Assembly (NCBI GenBank): GCA_002393095.1
Contig: DGII01000147.1
Span: 1-37,056 of the forward strand
DNA: 37,056 nt
Reading direction: 5' to 3'
DNA from: Lachnospiraceae bacterium UBA3826
GTDB lineage: Bacteria > Bacillota > Clostridia > Lachnospirales > Lachnospiraceae
Position 1 is the stretch's first letter, and each line of letters begins with the position of its first letter. Below are positions 15,985 to 23,888 of this stretch, in pieces. Made by a program: the position numbers and the translations under genes. The notes below the pieces were generated by a model that was not told the origin of the DNA, ran no database searches, and saw nothing but the letters and a program-made list of their open reading frames with translations.

Positions 15985-16028
15985 AAAAGGATTTATTATT
16001 CGCAGATGCGGCTGATAGGTCCTTTTTT
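15985..16028 (+). terminator. Intrinsic terminator of codY
   Basis: A long interrupted hairpin: AAAAGGA pairs with TCCTTTT, a T-G pair follows, TTATTA pairs with TGATAG, and CGCA pairs with TGCG at the tip, with one 2x2 mismatch. It ends in six T residues (16023-16028). It separates codY from the fla genes. Confidence 0.75.
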
Positions 16029-16040
16029 GATAGGGCGGGA

Positions 16041-16056
16041 TGGTATAAAAGTACCA
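16041..16056 (+). promoter_or_regulatory. Inverted repeat upstream of flgB
   Basis: TGGTA (16041-16045) and TACCA (16052-16056) form a perfect 5-bp inverted repeat with a 6-nt spacer. It may be an operator; no regulator can be named. Confidence 0.3.
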
Positions 16057-16072
16057 ATATAACACAAAGCGG

Positions 16073-16088
16073 GCACATCATATTGTGC
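16073..16088 (+). promoter_or_regulatory. Second inverted repeat upstream of flgB
   Basis: GCACA (16073-16077) and TGTGC (16084-16088) are perfect inverted arms around TCATAT, about 41 nt before the -35 of the flgB promoter. Operator-like; function unknown. Confidence 0.3.
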
Positions 16089-16091
16089 GGT

Positions 16092-16106
16092 AATTTTGTA
16101 AAAAAT
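16092..16106 (+). promoter_or_regulatory. Weak CodY-box-like sequence before flgB
   Basis: AATTTTGTAAAAAAT matches the CodY consensus at 12 of 15 positions, but two mismatches hit the central C and G. It lies 22 nt before the flgB -35. Kept as a weak candidate because CodY controls motility in Bacillus. Confidence 0.25.
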
Positions 16107-16128
16107 ACCATATAATGTGTTTTTGCTC

Positions 16129-16156
16129 TTGATATTTCCTGCAATTTCTTTATAAT
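16129..16156 (+). promoter_or_regulatory. Sigma-A type promoter of the fla operon
   Basis: TTGATA (16129-16134) and TATAAT (16151-16156) are 16 nt apart, 33 nt before the flgB start. This is the strongest promoter-like sequence in the codY-flgB gap and should drive the early flagellar genes. Confidence 0.75.
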
Positions 16157-16189
16157 GGAATAGGATGTTTACATAATGGGAGGATTAGG

Positions 16190-16579
16190 ATGATAGGTTC
16201 TAACGCATTTGATTACATCAATGTGCTCGACAAAGCGGCTGATGCGGCGGCTTTACGCAATGAGCTGATAGCCAATAACATCGCCAATCAGGACACACCC
16301 GGATATAAGAGACAGGATGTGAACTTCGAAGCACAGCTCACCAAGGCGATGCATAACAGCAAGTATATCTCGATAGATTCCAAGGTGGCGAATCTTCGCA
16401 ATTCTGCCCTCAAGCCAAGGCAGTATACGGATTATGAGAATTATTCGTACAGACTTGACGGCAACAACGTAGACCCGGAGCAGGAGCAGGTCGCGCTTGC
16501 TTCGAACCAGCTTAAGTATCAGGGGTTGATGAAGAGTATAACCTCGGAGTTCTCTAACTTAAGTGCGGTAATGAAGTGA
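16190..16579 (+). CDS. flgB: Flagellar basal-body rod protein FlgB
   Basis: 129 residues, normal length. The N-terminal rod motif reads LRNELIANNIANQDTPGYKR, and the C-terminal helix (LASNQLKYQGLMKSITSEFS) completes the coiled-coil pair shared by rod and hook proteins. FlgB forms the proximal rod above the MS-ring. Start ATG lies 6-7 nt after GGGAGGA. First gene of the fla operon, preceded by its promoter at 16129. Confidence 0.96.
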   Translation: MIGSNAFDYINVLDKAADAAALRNELIANNIANQDTPGYKRQDVNFEAQLTKAMHNSKYISIDSKVANLRNSALKPRQYTDYENYSYRLDGNNVDPEQEQVALASNQLKYQGLMKSITSEFSNLSAVMK

Positions 16580-16623
16580 TGAAGTGCTGAAGCGATGACA
16601 GTGCTTGCGAAGAAAGGAGACAT

Positions 16624-17070
16624 ATGGGACTTTTTGACAGCTTTAATATAAATGCATCGGGACTTACGGCGCAGAGATACCGTATGGATGTCATAGCGGA
16701 GAATGTAGCCAATGCCAATACGACAAGGACAGAGGACGGAACGCCGTATAAGCGTAAGATCGTTACCTTCGAGGAGAAGAACGGCGGACAGCCTCAGTTC
16801 TCCACCATATTCGGTCGGGCAACGGACAGATTCAGAGGCAAGGGCGTAAAGGTGAGTGGAACCTATGATGACAATGCGACGGAAGGACATCTTGTATATG
16901 ATCCGTCTCATCCGGATGCAGACGAGAACGGATATGTAATGTATCCCAATGTCAACATCGTAACTGAGATGACCAACCTTATAGATGCCAGCAGAAGCTA
17001 TGAAGCCAACGCCACGGCCTTTGAAGCCAGCAAGAACATAGCCAAGCTTGGCCTTGAGATGGGACAATAA
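16624..17070 (+). CDS. flgC: Flagellar basal-body rod protein FlgC
   Basis: 148 residues. GLTAQRYRMDVIAENVANANTT is split over two rod-protein motif blocks at residues 13-34, and the C-terminus ends MTNLIDASRSYEANATAFE, the family signature. It is part of the proximal rod next to FlgB. GAAAGGAG lies 6 nt before ATG. 44 nt after flgB, 37 nt before fliE. Confidence 0.96.
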   Translation: MGLFDSFNINASGLTAQRYRMDVIAENVANANTTRTEDGTPYKRKIVTFEEKNGGQPQFSTIFGRATDRFRGKGVKVSGTYDDNATEGHLVYDPSHPDADENGYVMYPNVNIVTEMTNLIDASRSYEANATAFEASKNIAKLGLEMGQ

Positions 17071-17107
17071 CAAGCGTTATCTATAATCTGTAAGTGAGGA
17101 TATTCAG

Positions 17108-17437
17108 ATGGCAATAGACATTACCAATTTGCGCAACATTACAAGCGGAGCAATAAGGAATACGGCAGAGAACAGTTCATCCGGCGTTACTCCCGCCAAG
17201 GATACCACATCGGCATTCGAGAGCGTATTCAATGCAGCGTTGGATAATCTCAACGTAACCAATTCGTACCTGTCAGACGCCGAGAACGAGGAACTTAAGC
17301 TTGCAATGGGTCTTACGGACAATACGCACGATCTGACGGTTGCGTTGCAGAAGGCGTCTACGGCTTTGCAGTATACCGTGGCGGTCAGGGACAAATTCCT
17401 TGATGCGTATAAGGAACTTATGCAGATGCAGTTATAA
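17108..17437 (+). CDS. fliE: Flagellar hook-basal body protein FliE
   Basis: 109 residues, typical. The C-terminal half, with NTHDLTVALQKASTALQYTV and RDKFLDAYKELMQMQL, is the conserved part that joins the MS-ring to the rod. GTGAGGA is placed before the ATG. Position between flgC and fliF is as in all firmicute fla operons. Confidence 0.95.
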   Translation: MAIDITNLRNITSGAIRNTAENSSSGVTPAKDTTSAFESVFNAALDNLNVTNSYLSDAENEELKLAMGLTDNTHDLTVALQKASTALQYTVAVRDKFLDAYKELMQMQL

Positions 17438-17458
17438 TAATAAAAGAGGGCTTTTAAG

Positions 17459-19060
17459 ATGATGGATCGACTTAGAGAGATTCCTCAGAAGATATTGGAA
17501 TGGTGGAATAAATTTTCATCAAAGCAGAAGACTATTATCGTATCGGTAGCAGCCGGTGTGATAGTAGCTTTTGCTATACTTATAACCATACTCACAAGAC
17601 CTGTGTATGAGATACTTGTTACGACCGAGTCTACAAAGGAGACCTCCGAGATAACGACGATCTTAGACGGCGAGGCAATCACATATCAGGTCTCTGATGA
17701 CGGATTACAGATCAAGGTTCTGAAAAGTCAGGCATCCGCCGCACGACTTCTGCTAGGAGCCAATGATATACCGGCGGCGGGATATGATCTTAGCAATGTA
17801 ACGGGCGGAGGCTTCTCCACTACCGAATCCGATAAGCAGAAGCAGTATAAGCTTTACCTTGAGAGTCTCATGGAGACAGACCTTCAGGGAATGACTAATA
17901 TCAAGAGAGCCACGGTGCAGTTGCATATTCCGCAGAATGACGGAACCCTCATATCCAAGCAGGAAGACAGCTCTGTGGGTATAATGATCGAGCCTGACGG
18001 TGAATTCACGGCAGATCAGGCAGCAACGGTGGCGAGATTCGTCATGACGGCTCTGGGTAATCAGGATATCAGCCAGATAACTATCATAGACAACGAAGGC
18101 AATCTCTTATTCTCCGGTGATGAAGAGGTGAGCGTCAGCGGTATGGCGACATCCCAGATGAGTGTTAAGCAGCAGGCGGAGACGCTTATGCAGCAGGATG
18201 TCAAGAAGGTGCTGCTTGGGACCAATGAATATGATCTTATAGAGGTATCCACCAATCTTGAGCTTGATTTCTCGACGACGGAGGAGACGGAGCATAACTA
18301 TACACCGGCAGAGGGACAGAGTCAGGGTGTGCTCGCTCACGAAGATATATATGAATCCGAAGCTCAGGGCGGACAGGCACAGGTTCCCGGTACGGACTCT
18401 AACGGCGAGGACGGTACCACATATGTGCTTCAGGATAACGGCTATTCGAGTTCTGCCGTGACTGAAGAGAACAGAGATTATCTGCCCAATGAATTCATAA
18501 GGAACAGGACGATACCTGCGGGGCTTATCAAGTACGGCAGCTCATCGCTGTCGGTTGCCGCTATTAAGTACAAGGTGCTTAAGGAGGAGGATGCCCGTAC
18601 ACAGGGACTCTTAGACGGCATAACATGGGATGAATACAAGCTTGCCAATTCCGAGAGGCAGAAGATAGATACGGATGCGGATCTTGTGGACATGGTAGCC
18701 AAGGCAAGCGGCATAGCGCCGGAGAACATAAGCTTTGTGTCATATGAGGAGCCCATGTTCATAGACAGGCAGAGAGCCAACATATCGGCTACCGATATAA
18801 TCCAGATCGTTCTGATAGTAGTGATCCTTGGATTGCTTGCATTTGTCATACTGCGCAGCATGCGCTCCGAGAAGGCGGAAGAAGTCGAGGAAGAACTCTC
18901 GGTGGAGAGCCTGCTTCAGTCTACGCCTGAATCAGAGCTTGAAGATATAGAAGTAGAGGCTAAGTCAGAGACACGTAAGATGATAGAGAAGTTCGTGGAT
19001 GAGAATCCCGAATCGGCCGCTGCCCTGCTTCGCAACTGGTTGAATGAGGATTGGGGATAA
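17459..19060 (+). CDS. fliF: Flagellar MS-ring protein FliF
   Basis: 533 residues. Two membrane helices (about 24-46 and 444-465) flank the periplasmic-side ring-building domains, with the SMET/RBM region including KVLKSQASAARLLLGANDIP and QLHIP. The C-terminal cytoplasmic tail, RKMIEKFVDENPESAAALLR then NWL, is the FliG-binding peptide. FliF is the first ring assembled and holds the export gate. AAAGAGGG precedes two consecutive ATG codons; the first is used here. It ends 1 nt before the fliG ATG. Confidence 0.96.
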   Translation: MMDRLREIPQKILEWWNKFSSKQKTIIVSVAAGVIVAFAILITILTRPVYEILVTTESTKETSEITTILDGEAITYQVSDDGLQIKVLKSQASAARLLLGANDIPAAGYDLSNVTGGGFSTTESDKQKQYKLYLESLMETDLQGMTNIKRATVQLHIPQNDGTLISKQEDSSVGIMIEPDGEFTADQAATVARFVMTALGNQDISQITIIDNEGNLLFSGDEEVSVSGMATSQMSVKQQAETLMQQDVKKVLLGTNEYDLIEVSTNLELDFSTTEETEHNYTPAEGQSQGVLAHEDIYESEAQGGQAQVPGTDSNGEDGTTYVLQDNGYSSSAVTEENRDYLPNEFIRNRTIPAGLIKYGSSSLSVAAIKYKVLKEEDARTQGLLDGITWDEYKLANSERQKIDTDADLVDMVAKASGIAPENISFVSYEEPMFIDRQRANISATDIIQIVLIVVILGLLAFVILRSMRSEKAEEVEEELSVESLLQSTPESELEDIEVEAKSETRKMIEKFVDENPESAAALLRNWLNEDWG

Positions 19061-19061
19061 T

Positions 19062-20078
19062 ATGGCCAAGATGACGGAAGAGAAGCTTACAGGGCTTCAG
19101 AAATCAGCTATTTTACTCATAGCACTGGGTCCGGAGCGCTCGGCGACTATATTCAAGCATCTTAAAGAGGAGGAGATAGAGGAGCTTACCCTTGAGATAG
19201 CCAATACAAGGAGCATTACTCCACAGGTCAAGGACGAGGTCGTGGATGAGTTCTATCAGGTCTGCCTTGCACAGCAGTATATTGCCGAGGGTGGCATTAA
19301 CTACGCCAAGGAGCTTTTGGAGAAGGCTCTCGGCGGAGAAGCGGCTATCGAGGTTATCAGCAAGCTTACGGCATCCCTTCAGGTTAAGCCCTTTGAGTTC
19401 GTGCGTAAGGCGGAGCCTTCGCAGTTGCTTAACTTCATTCAGGACGAGCATCCTCAGACCATAGCGCTCATACTGTCGTATGTGGCACCGTCTCAGGCCT
19501 CACAGATAATAGCGGCACTGCCTCAGGAGAGACAGGCGGATGTTGCCAAGAGAGTGGCACTTATGGACAGGACATCACCGGATGTCATCAAGGAAGTGGA
19601 GAAGATATTGGAAAGCAAGCTGGCAAGTCTCGTCAATCAGGATTACACCATTGTCGGCGGTGTGGATCAGGTTGTAGAGATATTAAACTCAGTGGACAGA
19701 GGTACAGAGAAGCACATCATGGAGACCCTGGAGATCGAAGAGCCGGAGCTGGCAGACGAGATCAGGAAGAAGATGTTCGTATTCGAGGATATTCTGCTGC
19801 TTGATGACAGAGCCATCCAGAGAGTGCTCAGGGATGTTGATAATAATGACCTGGGTCTTGCGCTTAAGGGCAGTAACGAACAGGTACAGGGCGCGATATT
19901 CAATAACCTGTCTAAGCGTCTCGCCACCATGATCAAGGAAGATATGGAATTCATGGGACCTGTGCGTATGAAGGATGTTGAGGAGGCTCAGCAGAAGATA
20001 GTCAATATCATACGTAAGCTTGAGGATTCCGGTGAGATCGTCATATCAAGAGGCGGAGGCGACGAGATAATTGTCTAA
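19062..20078 (+). CDS. fliG: Flagellar motor switch protein FliG
   Basis: 338 residues from the chosen start, the normal length. An ATG at 19044 inside fliF is also in frame, but MAKMTEEKLTGLQKSAILL aligns with FliG N-termini, and GGGGAT lies just before it. Middle motif EHPQTIALILSY and the C-terminal torque helix with VLRDVDNNDLGLALKG (charged residues R, D, D) are present, so it can engage MotA. FliG forms the upper C-ring on FliF. It overlaps fliH by 8 nt. Confidence 0.96.
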   Translation: MAKMTEEKLTGLQKSAILLIALGPERSATIFKHLKEEEIEELTLEIANTRSITPQVKDEVVDEFYQVCLAQQYIAEGGINYAKELLEKALGGEAAIEVISKLTASLQVKPFEFVRKAEPSQLLNFIQDEHPQTIALILSYVAPSQASQIIAALPQERQADVAKRVALMDRTSPDVIKEVEKILESKLASLVNQDYTIVGGVDQVVEILNSVDRGTEKHIMETLEIEEPELADEIRKKMFVFEDILLLDDRAIQRVLRDVDNNDLGLALKGSNEQVQGAIFNNLSKRLATMIKEDMEFMGPVRMKDVEEAQQKIVNIIRKLEDSGEIVISRGGGDEIIV

Positions 20079-21027
20079 CGGACGAAGCGGCAACCTGGTC
20101 AAGTCCTTCTATCTTGCGAGAGAAGGGACTGAACCTCGTGTCATAGACAGTAACAGCATAATCGAGGAGAAGCTTGAGAGTCTCAGATTCTCGGTACCGC
20201 CCGTTACCTTTGGTAATCAGGACCATGAGGATGGCGGATACGGAGCGGAGCCTGAATTCGAGAGCGGCATCGATGCGGATACTCTTAATGCTCTTGTGGG
20301 AGATGTACAGGATGGCATGGAGTATACGGAGGAATTCGATGAAGAAGGCAATCCCGTATCTAATGTGATCAAAGCCGTGCAGCCGGAAGAGAATTTCACG
20401 GAGGGTATAACGGCCGCCGAGCCTGTATATCAGGGACCAAGCCAGGAAGAGATAATGGCCATGGCCAATGAGCAGATAGAGGCCATGAAAGCAGAGGCGG
20501 CTGCCGAGATAGAGAAGGAAAAAGCCATAGCCAGAGAAGAAGGCCGTTCCGAAGGATATAACGAGGGCAAAGCGATGGCGCAGGCAGAGATGGCTCAGGC
20601 TGCGTCGCAGATCGAGCAGGAGAGAGTGACATTGCATGCACAGTTCGAAGAGCTGATGGATGACCTTGAGCCCCGTTTTGTACATACGCTAACGTCTATC
20701 TATGAGAAGATATTCGAGGTTGACTTAAGTGGTCATAAAGAGCTCATAATGAATCTGCTTCATAATGCCATGACGCATATCGAGGGCAGTAAGAATTACA
20801 TGGTGCATGTAAGCCATGAGGATTATCCGTATACGGTCGAGCATAAGGACGAGCTTAGGACCGAGTCCATGTCGGCGGATTCCTCGATAGATATAATTGA
20901 AGATGTGACTCTTAAGAGCGGAGAGTGTATGATAGAGACGGACGGAGGCATATTCGACTGCAGTCTCGGAACAGAGCTTTCAAATCTTCGTAAGAAGCTG
21001 GAGCTTCTGTCATACGTTCCGGAATAA
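20071..21027 (+). CDS. fliH: Flagellar export ATPase regulator FliH
   Basis: 318 residues. A variable acidic N-terminus (~1-125), a long charged helix with small-residue spacing (REEGRSEGYNEGKAMAQAEM, ~150-170) typical of FliH, and a C-terminal domain (~190-318) that binds FliI. It links FliI to the C-ring and controls its ATPase. The start is TTG overlapping the fliG stop, with GGAGG 11 nt before. No in-frame ATG near the N-terminus offers a better choice. Confidence 0.88.
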   Translation: MSNGRSGNLVKSFYLAREGTEPRVIDSNSIIEEKLESLRFSVPPVTFGNQDHEDGGYGAEPEFESGIDADTLNALVGDVQDGMEYTEEFDEEGNPVSNVIKAVQPEENFTEGITAAEPVYQGPSQEEIMAMANEQIEAMKAEAAAEIEKEKAIAREEGRSEGYNEGKAMAQAEMAQAASQIEQERVTLHAQFEELMDDLEPRFVHTLTSIYEKIFEVDLSGHKELIMNLLHNAMTHIEGSKNYMVHVSHEDYPYTVEHKDELRTESMSADSSIDIIEDVTLKSGECMIETDGGIFDCSLGTELSNLRKKLELLSYVPE

Positions 21028-21057
21028 AAGGGTTAATGAATAGTTAGGAGGAAAGAC

Positions 21058-22374
21058 TTGGAAGCGGCTAAAGTAAATTTCGCAAAATACAGTAAGCTGT
21101 GTGACGAGTCTTTTTTTGCTAAAAAAGGAAAGATCGTCAATGTCATAGGGCTTTCTATTGAATCGGCGGGACCTGACGCAAAGCTTGGCGATGTATGCTA
21201 TATATATCCTGAGGATACAGCCCTTGCTCCCATTATGGCAGAGGTAGTGGGCTTTAAAGAGGGAAGGACGCAGCTTACCCCCTATGACAATGCAGAGGGT
21301 ATAAGCACAGGCTGTATAGTAGAGAATACGGGTAATCCGCTTACGGTCAATGTATCGGATGCATTGCTTGGTCATACTCTTGACGGGCTGGGCAGACCTA
21401 CGGACGGAGCCGTTATAACAGGCGGTACTCCTTATCCCGTGGAGTGCGCGCCTCCGGACCCCATGAGCCGTAAGATAATCTCTGAGGTATTGACTCTGGG
21501 AGTCAAAGCCATAGACGGACTTATGACAGTGGGCAAGGGACAGCGTATCGGTATATTCGCCGGCTCAGGAGTGGGCAAGTCAACACTTATGGGAATGCTG
21601 GCGCGTAATACAGTTGCGGATATCAATGTGATCGCGCTTATAGGTGAGCGAGGCAGGGAAGTAAGAGAATTCGTCGAGAGGGACTTAGGACCCGAAGGCA
21701 TGAAGAGATCGGTGGTAGTGATAGCGACCTCCGACAGACCGGCGCTTGAACGTAACAAGGCTGCCAAGACCGCCACTGCCATCGCTGAGTACTTCAGGGA
21801 TCAGGGCAAGGATGTGCTTCTTATGATGGACTCCATGACACGATTCTCCATGGCGCAGAGAGAGATAGGACTTGCCAACGGCGAGCCGCCCGTGTCCAGA
21901 GGCTATCCTCCGAGTGTATATTCGGAGATGCCTAAGCTTCTAGAGAGGGCAGGTTGTAATGATAAGGGCTCCATTACGGGGCTGTATACGGTCCTTGTGG
22001 ATGGCGATGACTTTAATGAACCAATTACGGATACGGCGCGTTCGATCTTAGACGGACACATAATGCTTAACCGTAAGCTTGCTCATAAGAACCACTATCC
22101 GGCCATTGACGTACTACAGAGCATAAGCAGGTGTATGAGCCAGATAGTAAGCAAGGAGCATAAGGCCAGCGCGGGAAGACTTAAGAATGTGCTCGCCACA
22201 TACAATGACGCAGAGGATCTTATCAATATCGGCGCATATAAAAAGGGCAGCAACAGCAACATCGACTATGCGATCGAGAAGATAGACGCAGTCAACGGAT
22301 TCCTGATGCAGAGTACGGACGAGGCATTTGCCTTCGATGATACGTTAAATCTTATGAACGCGCTTTTTGAATAG
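21058..22374 (+). CDS. fliI: Flagellum-specific export ATPase FliI
   Basis: 438 residues, normal length. F1-beta-like ATPase: Walker A AGSGVGKST at 168-176, the GERGREV motif, Walker B in VLLMMDSMTRF, and SRGYPPSVYSEMPKLLERAG. It powers unfolding and release of export substrates at the gate with FliH and FliJ. Start is TTG 21058, strongly supported by AGGAGG at 21046-21051. Confidence 0.97.
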   Translation: MEAAKVNFAKYSKLCDESFFAKKGKIVNVIGLSIESAGPDAKLGDVCYIYPEDTALAPIMAEVVGFKEGRTQLTPYDNAEGISTGCIVENTGNPLTVNVSDALLGHTLDGLGRPTDGAVITGGTPYPVECAPPDPMSRKIISEVLTLGVKAIDGLMTVGKGQRIGIFAGSGVGKSTLMGMLARNTVADINVIALIGERGREVREFVERDLGPEGMKRSVVVIATSDRPALERNKAAKTATAIAEYFRDQGKDVLLMMDSMTRFSMAQREIGLANGEPPVSRGYPPSVYSEMPKLLERAGCNDKGSITGLYTVLVDGDDFNEPITDTARSILDGHIMLNRKLAHKNHYPAIDVLQSISRCMSQIVSKEHKASAGRLKNVLATYNDAEDLINIGAYKKGSNSNIDYAIEKIDAVNGFLMQSTDEAFAFDDTLNLMNALFE

Positions 22375-22394
22375 AAGATGTCTAATGGTGATAT

Positions 22395-22844
22395 ATGGCT
22401 GTATTCAGATATAAGATGAAGAATGTCCTTGATGTCAAGGAGAAGATGGAGGATCAGGCCAAGGCTGCCTTTGCCGAGGCCATGGCCGGCCTCAATGCGG
22501 AGGAAGAGAAGCTTAAGACACTGACAGACAGAAGAGAGTGGTATGAAGAGGAAGGGCGCCGCATGCGTCTTACGACCATAGACGTGAACGAGCTTCGGGA
22601 CAATACAAGGGCAATAGATAACCTGAAGGAACAGATAGAGCAGCAGAAGGAAAATGTTAAACGTGCCGAGAGTGTAGTCGATAAAGCACGCAATAACCTT
22701 AATACCGCCATGCAGGAACGCAAGATACAGGAAAAGTTAAGAGACAACGCTTTCGAAGAGTTCGTGCATGAGCTTAACGCTGCGGAAAGCAAGGAAATAG
22801 ATGAGCTTGTAAGCTACAGGCACGGACTTAAGGTAAGAAATTAA
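22395..22844 (+). CDS. fliJ: Flagellar export chaperone FliJ
   Basis: 149 residues, almost wholly alpha-helical coiled coil (RYKMKNVLDVKEKMEDQAK at the start, LKEQIEQQKENVKRAES in the middle), as expected for FliJ, the central stalk of the export ATPase. Position after fliI supports it. GGTGA stands 5 nt before ATG. Its stop codon lies inside a 13-bp tandem duplication (22828-22853). Confidence 0.9.
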   Translation: MAVFRYKMKNVLDVKEKMEDQAKAAFAEAMAGLNAEEEKLKTLTDRREWYEEEGRRMRLTTIDVNELRDNTRAIDNLKEQIEQQKENVKRAESVVDKARNNLNTAMQERKIQEKLRDNAFEEFVHELNAAESKEIDELVSYRHGLKVRN

Positions 22845-22853
22845 GGTAAGAAA
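22828..22853 (+). repeat. 13-bp tandem duplication at the fliJ end
   Basis: TTAAGGTAAGAAA occurs twice in direct succession. The first copy encodes the last residues of FliJ and the second brings the TAA stop. The duplication could result from slippage. Confidence 0.9.
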
Positions 22854-22880
22854 TTAAAAGGATACAGGGTAGTTAGTTAA

Positions 22881-23777
22881 ATGGCAGATTATGTTGATGA
22901 GAACGAGGCGGAAATAGCCCGCCTAAAGGAAGAAAAGAAAGCCTTTAAGGAAGAACAGAAGCGGGCTAAGGCCGAACAGAAGGCTAAGAAGAAGGAAGCT
23001 AAGAAAAAGGCGAAGGAGCTGGCTGACGAGGAGGCAAGGATAACGGATGATGAGGGCAGTAATCTGCCTGTCATCGTGACCACCATAATAATCGTCGCTG
23101 TCTGGATAGCCATTATCTGTGCGTTGATCAAGCTTGATGTGGGCGGCTTCGGTTCGGGAGTATTGGCACCGGTGCTTAAGAATGTGCCGGTCGTAAAGAA
23201 TATCCTGCCGGATTCGGTGCTTATGACACAGGAGCTTGACGATGAGTATTCCGATGTGGATACAGCGGGCTATTCTTCTTTAAAAGAGGCTGTAAGGGAG
23301 ATTCAGGACCTGCAGAAGCAACTGGCGGATACACAGGCCGGATCAGCCGCAAAGGATGAGGAGATATCATCTCTGTCAGAGGAAGTGGGAAGGCTGCGTA
23401 CCTTTGAAGAGAAACAGGTGGAATTCGAGCGCATTAAGAACGAATTCTATAATGAGGTGGTATATGCCCAGAACGGTCCGGGGTCGGATGAATATGTGAA
23501 ATACTATGAATCCATGGACCCTGCCACGGCGGAGAGCCTGTATAAGCAGGTGATAGTTGAGGAGCAGGTATCCGAGGAGATCAAGAACTACGCGCAGGCA
23601 TATTCGGAGATGAAGCCTAAGCAGGCAGCGGCCATATTCGAGGATATGACAGACGATCTTAATCTTGCCGCCAAGATACTCTGGCAGATGGAGCCTGATG
23701 ACAGGGGTAAGATACTCGGAGCCATGGACCCTGAGATAGCAGCCAAGATAACTAAGGTTATGGAGCCGGATAATTAA
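22881..23777 (+). CDS. YlxF/MotE-like flagellar membrane protein
   Basis: 298 residues. A very Lys/Glu-rich cytoplasmic coiled coil (1-58), one membrane helix (~62-84), an extracytoplasmic coiled coil (~130-180) and a C-terminal helical domain with SEMKPKQAAAIFEDM and MEPDDRGKILGAMDPEIAAK, which resembles the MgtE N-domain as in MotE/YlxF. The gene between fliJ and fliK is ylxF in Bacillus, so position agrees. MotE in alpha-proteobacteria stabilises MotC; the role in firmicutes is unclear, with a stator- or export-related function the likeliest. The long basic N-terminal extension is more than the family needs. Confidence 0.7.
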   Translation: MADYVDENEAEIARLKEEKKAFKEEQKRAKAEQKAKKKEAKKKAKELADEEARITDDEGSNLPVIVTTIIIVAVWIAIICALIKLDVGGFGSGVLAPVLKNVPVVKNILPDSVLMTQELDDEYSDVDTAGYSSLKEAVREIQDLQKQLADTQAGSAAKDEEISSLSEEVGRLRTFEEKQVEFERIKNEFYNEVVYAQNGPGSDEYVKYYESMDPATAESLYKQVIVEEQVSEEIKNYAQAYSEMKPKQAAAIFEDMTDDLNLAAKILWQMEPDDRGKILGAMDPEIAAKITKVMEPDN

Positions 23778-23813
23778 AGCATAATTTAATCAAAAACACT
23801 TACTTTTTCAGGT

Positions 23814-23840
23814 TAAGTTTTGCTGTATTTCGTCCGATAT
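23814..23840 (+). promoter_or_regulatory. Sigma-28-like promoter upstream of fliK
   Basis: TTAAG, with TAAG at 23814-23817, and CCGATAT (23834-23840) are 16 nt apart, the spacing of sigma-D/FliA promoters (TAAA-N15-GCCGATAT). Only one -35 base and the base before CCGATAT differ. It lies in the 111-nt gap before fliK, the longest gap in the upstream half of the operon. Confidence 0.5.
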
Positions 23841-23888
23841 ATGTGATGTAGGTGATGAACCTTGATAATTTGATAAGGAGGATGACGG

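Noticed and set aside
16111..16116. Another TATAAT upstream of flgB
   Set aside because: No -35 element at 16-18 nt; the downstream TTGATA-N16-TATAAT is clearly better.
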